Source: Methylococcaceae bacterium (GTDB lineage Bacteria > Pseudomonadota > Gammaproteobacteria > Methylococcales > Methylomonadaceae). Taken from it: DNA of 23,577 bases. The stretch's first letter is position 1; every line of letters starts with the position of its first letter. The position numbers were made by a program, and so were the translations under genes. The stretch covers positions 1 through 23,577 of the forward strand of contig JAKIVF010000049.1 of NCBI GenBank assembly GCA_021647145.1, given 5' to 3'. Under the pieces are notes generated by a model. The model was not told the origin of the DNA, did not search any database, and saw only the letters and a program-made list of their open reading frames with translations. Positions 22,532-23,577 of this stretch are shown one piece after another.

Positions 22532-23577
22532 ATGAATAAAACACTCATTTCTCTAGTTATAGCAGGCTCTACATTATTGACAGCCTGTAATGAAAAAGTT
22601 TCTACGCCTGGAAATGGTTCTGCAACACCACCTGTTGTATCAAAAGAAAATGCTGTTGCATCAGTCAATGGGTCATATATCAGTAAGACCTCATTGGAAT
22701 CGTTAGAAAAAGAACTTGCTCAACGTAGTCAAGGAAAATCTTTTCCAAAAGAAAAGCTAGTTGATGAATTAATTCAAAGAGAGCTATTAATTCAAGATGC
22801 AACACAGAAAAAACTTGATCAAACCCCTGAATATAACGAACAACTTGTAACGATTAAACAGTCTTTACTATCACAAGCTGCAATTCAAAACTACATAAAA
22901 TCAAACCCGATAACTGATGCTGAATTGCGAGCTGAATATGATAAAAATATCACTAAGGCAGGTGATGAATATCAAGCTAGTCATATTCTTGTAAAAACTG
23001 AAAAAGAGGCAAAAGATATTATTGCTGACTTAAAAAAAGGAGCTGACTTTGCTGAGTTAGCCAAAAAGAAATCTACCGGTCCATCTGGACCAAAAGGTGG
23101 TGATTTAGGCTGGTTTGCTTCAGCTCAAATGGTTCCTCCATTTTCTGAAGCAGTGATTGCCTTAGAAGATAATAAATTCACCACTGAGCCAGTTAAAACT
23201 CAGTTTGGTTATCATGTTATTTTAAGAAAAGGTTCAAGGTCTCAAACTCCACCTTCATTTGAGAGCGTTAAAGAGCAAATTCGCCCAATGCTTCAACGTC
23301 AAAAAGTTCAAACTTTTTTAACAACTTTACGTAGCCAAGCTCAAGTTGAAGTGCTATTACCAAAAGATAAAGCTCCAGCAGTATCACCTGCGCCTATTTC
23401 TAAAAATAAAGAAGCGGGACAAGCGGTCGAAGCAAACCCTCAAGCTACTGCGACTGAACAAGCAAAATCTGCTGTAGCTGAAACTGGCAATGCTGTTTCA
23501 GAGAAAGCCGCTCAAACAACAGAGGCTGTAAAAGAAAAAGTAACTGAAAAAGCCAATCAGGCAGTTGACGTTGTTAA
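22532..23577 (+). CDS. Lipoprotein parvulin-type peptidyl-prolyl isomerase (partial, runs off window)
   Basis: The first 348 codons of the gene. Residues 1-18 are a lipoprotein signal ending in the lipobox LTAC with Cys19; Asn at +2 favours outer-membrane sorting. A SurA/PrsA-like N-terminal helical region follows (about 40-140), with NAVASVNGSYISKTSLESL. The parvulin domain is about 147-235: ASHILVKTEKEA, FAELAKKKSTGPSGPKGGDLGWF and FGYHVILRKG. From about 283 an Ala/Glu/Lys-rich tail (TEAVKEKVTEKANQAV) continues to the window end. A GGA ribosome-binding site lies about 10 nt upstream. Its context after bolA suggests an envelope folding role. Confidence 0.92.
   Translation, partial: MNKTLISLVIAGSTLLTACNEKVSTPGNGSATPPVVSKENAVASVNGSYISKTSLESLEKELAQRSQGKSFPKEKLVDELIQRELLIQDATQKKLDQTPEYNEQLVTIKQSLLSQAAIQNYIKSNPITDAELRAEYDKNITKAGDEYQASHILVKTEKEAKDIIADLKKGADFAELAKKKSTGPSGPKGGDLGWFASAQMVPPFSEAVIALEDNKFTTEPVKTQFGYHVILRKGSRSQTPPSFESVKEQIRPMLQRQKVQTFLTTLRSQAQVEVLLPKDKAPAVSPAPISKNKEAGQAVEANPQATATEQAKSAVAETGNAVSEKAAQTTEAVKEKVTEKANQAVDVV

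Noticed and set aside
1..23577. CRISPR array, toxin-antitoxin pair or prophage
   Set aside because: No regularly spaced repeats, and no integrase, capsid or toxin-like gene was seen in the window.

Overview
The window is AT-rich bacterial chromosome from a gammaproteobacterium. The strongest evidence is the block recA-recX-alaS-lysC-csrA followed by tRNA-Ser(GCT) and tRNA-Arg(ACG), a gene order known from gammaproteobacteria; the version with lysC inside is the pseudomonad-like one. The Hsp70/DUF2760 pair and the ispZ-yciI-bolA-ppiC string would fit a low-GC aquatic lineage such as the Methylococcales, but that placement is inference and nothing in the window is diagnostic of methane oxidation.

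Layout. (1) 1-2780 is an accessory patch: the start of an insertion-sequence transposase on the minus strand, a broken SRAP (YedK/HMCES-type) gene, an umuD-umuC error-prone polymerase operon, a weak relic that resembles an IS4-type transposase, and a bidirectional terminator. It abuts tRNA-Asn, so it looks like a small SOS/mutagenesis island beside a tRNA cluster. (2) 2783-8896, read leftward, is conserved core: recA, recX, alaS, lysC, csrA, then tRNA-Ser, tRNA-Arg and tRNA-Asn. An 18-bp near-palindrome overlaps the likely recA promoter, a probable internal start gives the lysC beta subunit, and csrA seems to have its own promoter and a GGA-rich leader. (3) About 9041-9242 holds a non-coding inverted-repeat element with a strong central hairpin. 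(4) 9381-14736, read rightward, holds two tandem porin paralogues, a secreted rhodanese and a methyl-accepting chemotaxis protein. (5) 14775-20953, read leftward, holds a metallophosphoesterase, a GIY-YIG protein, a small membrane protein, an Hsp70/DUF2760 pair, a small secreted protein, a DinF-type MATE exporter whose start codon is unusual, and a DUF1244 protein. (6) 21042-23577, read rightward, holds a small unknown protein, ispZ, yciI, bolA and a lipoprotein parvulin that runs off the end.

How the genes relate. RecA and UmuD/UmuC are functionally linked: RecA filaments trigger UmuD self-cleavage and UmuD'2C copies damaged DNA. RecX restrains RecA. The AlaS-LysC-CsrA-tRNA string is a translation and global-regulation block. 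ispZ through ppiC is an envelope/stress cluster with tight, partly overlapping junctions. I did not find a convincing wholly new system. The most unusual items are the SD-sequestering hairpin at the IS end, the decayed SRAP gene beside umuDC, the MATE gene lacking a standard start at its conserved N-terminus, and the palindromic elements around the porin pair.
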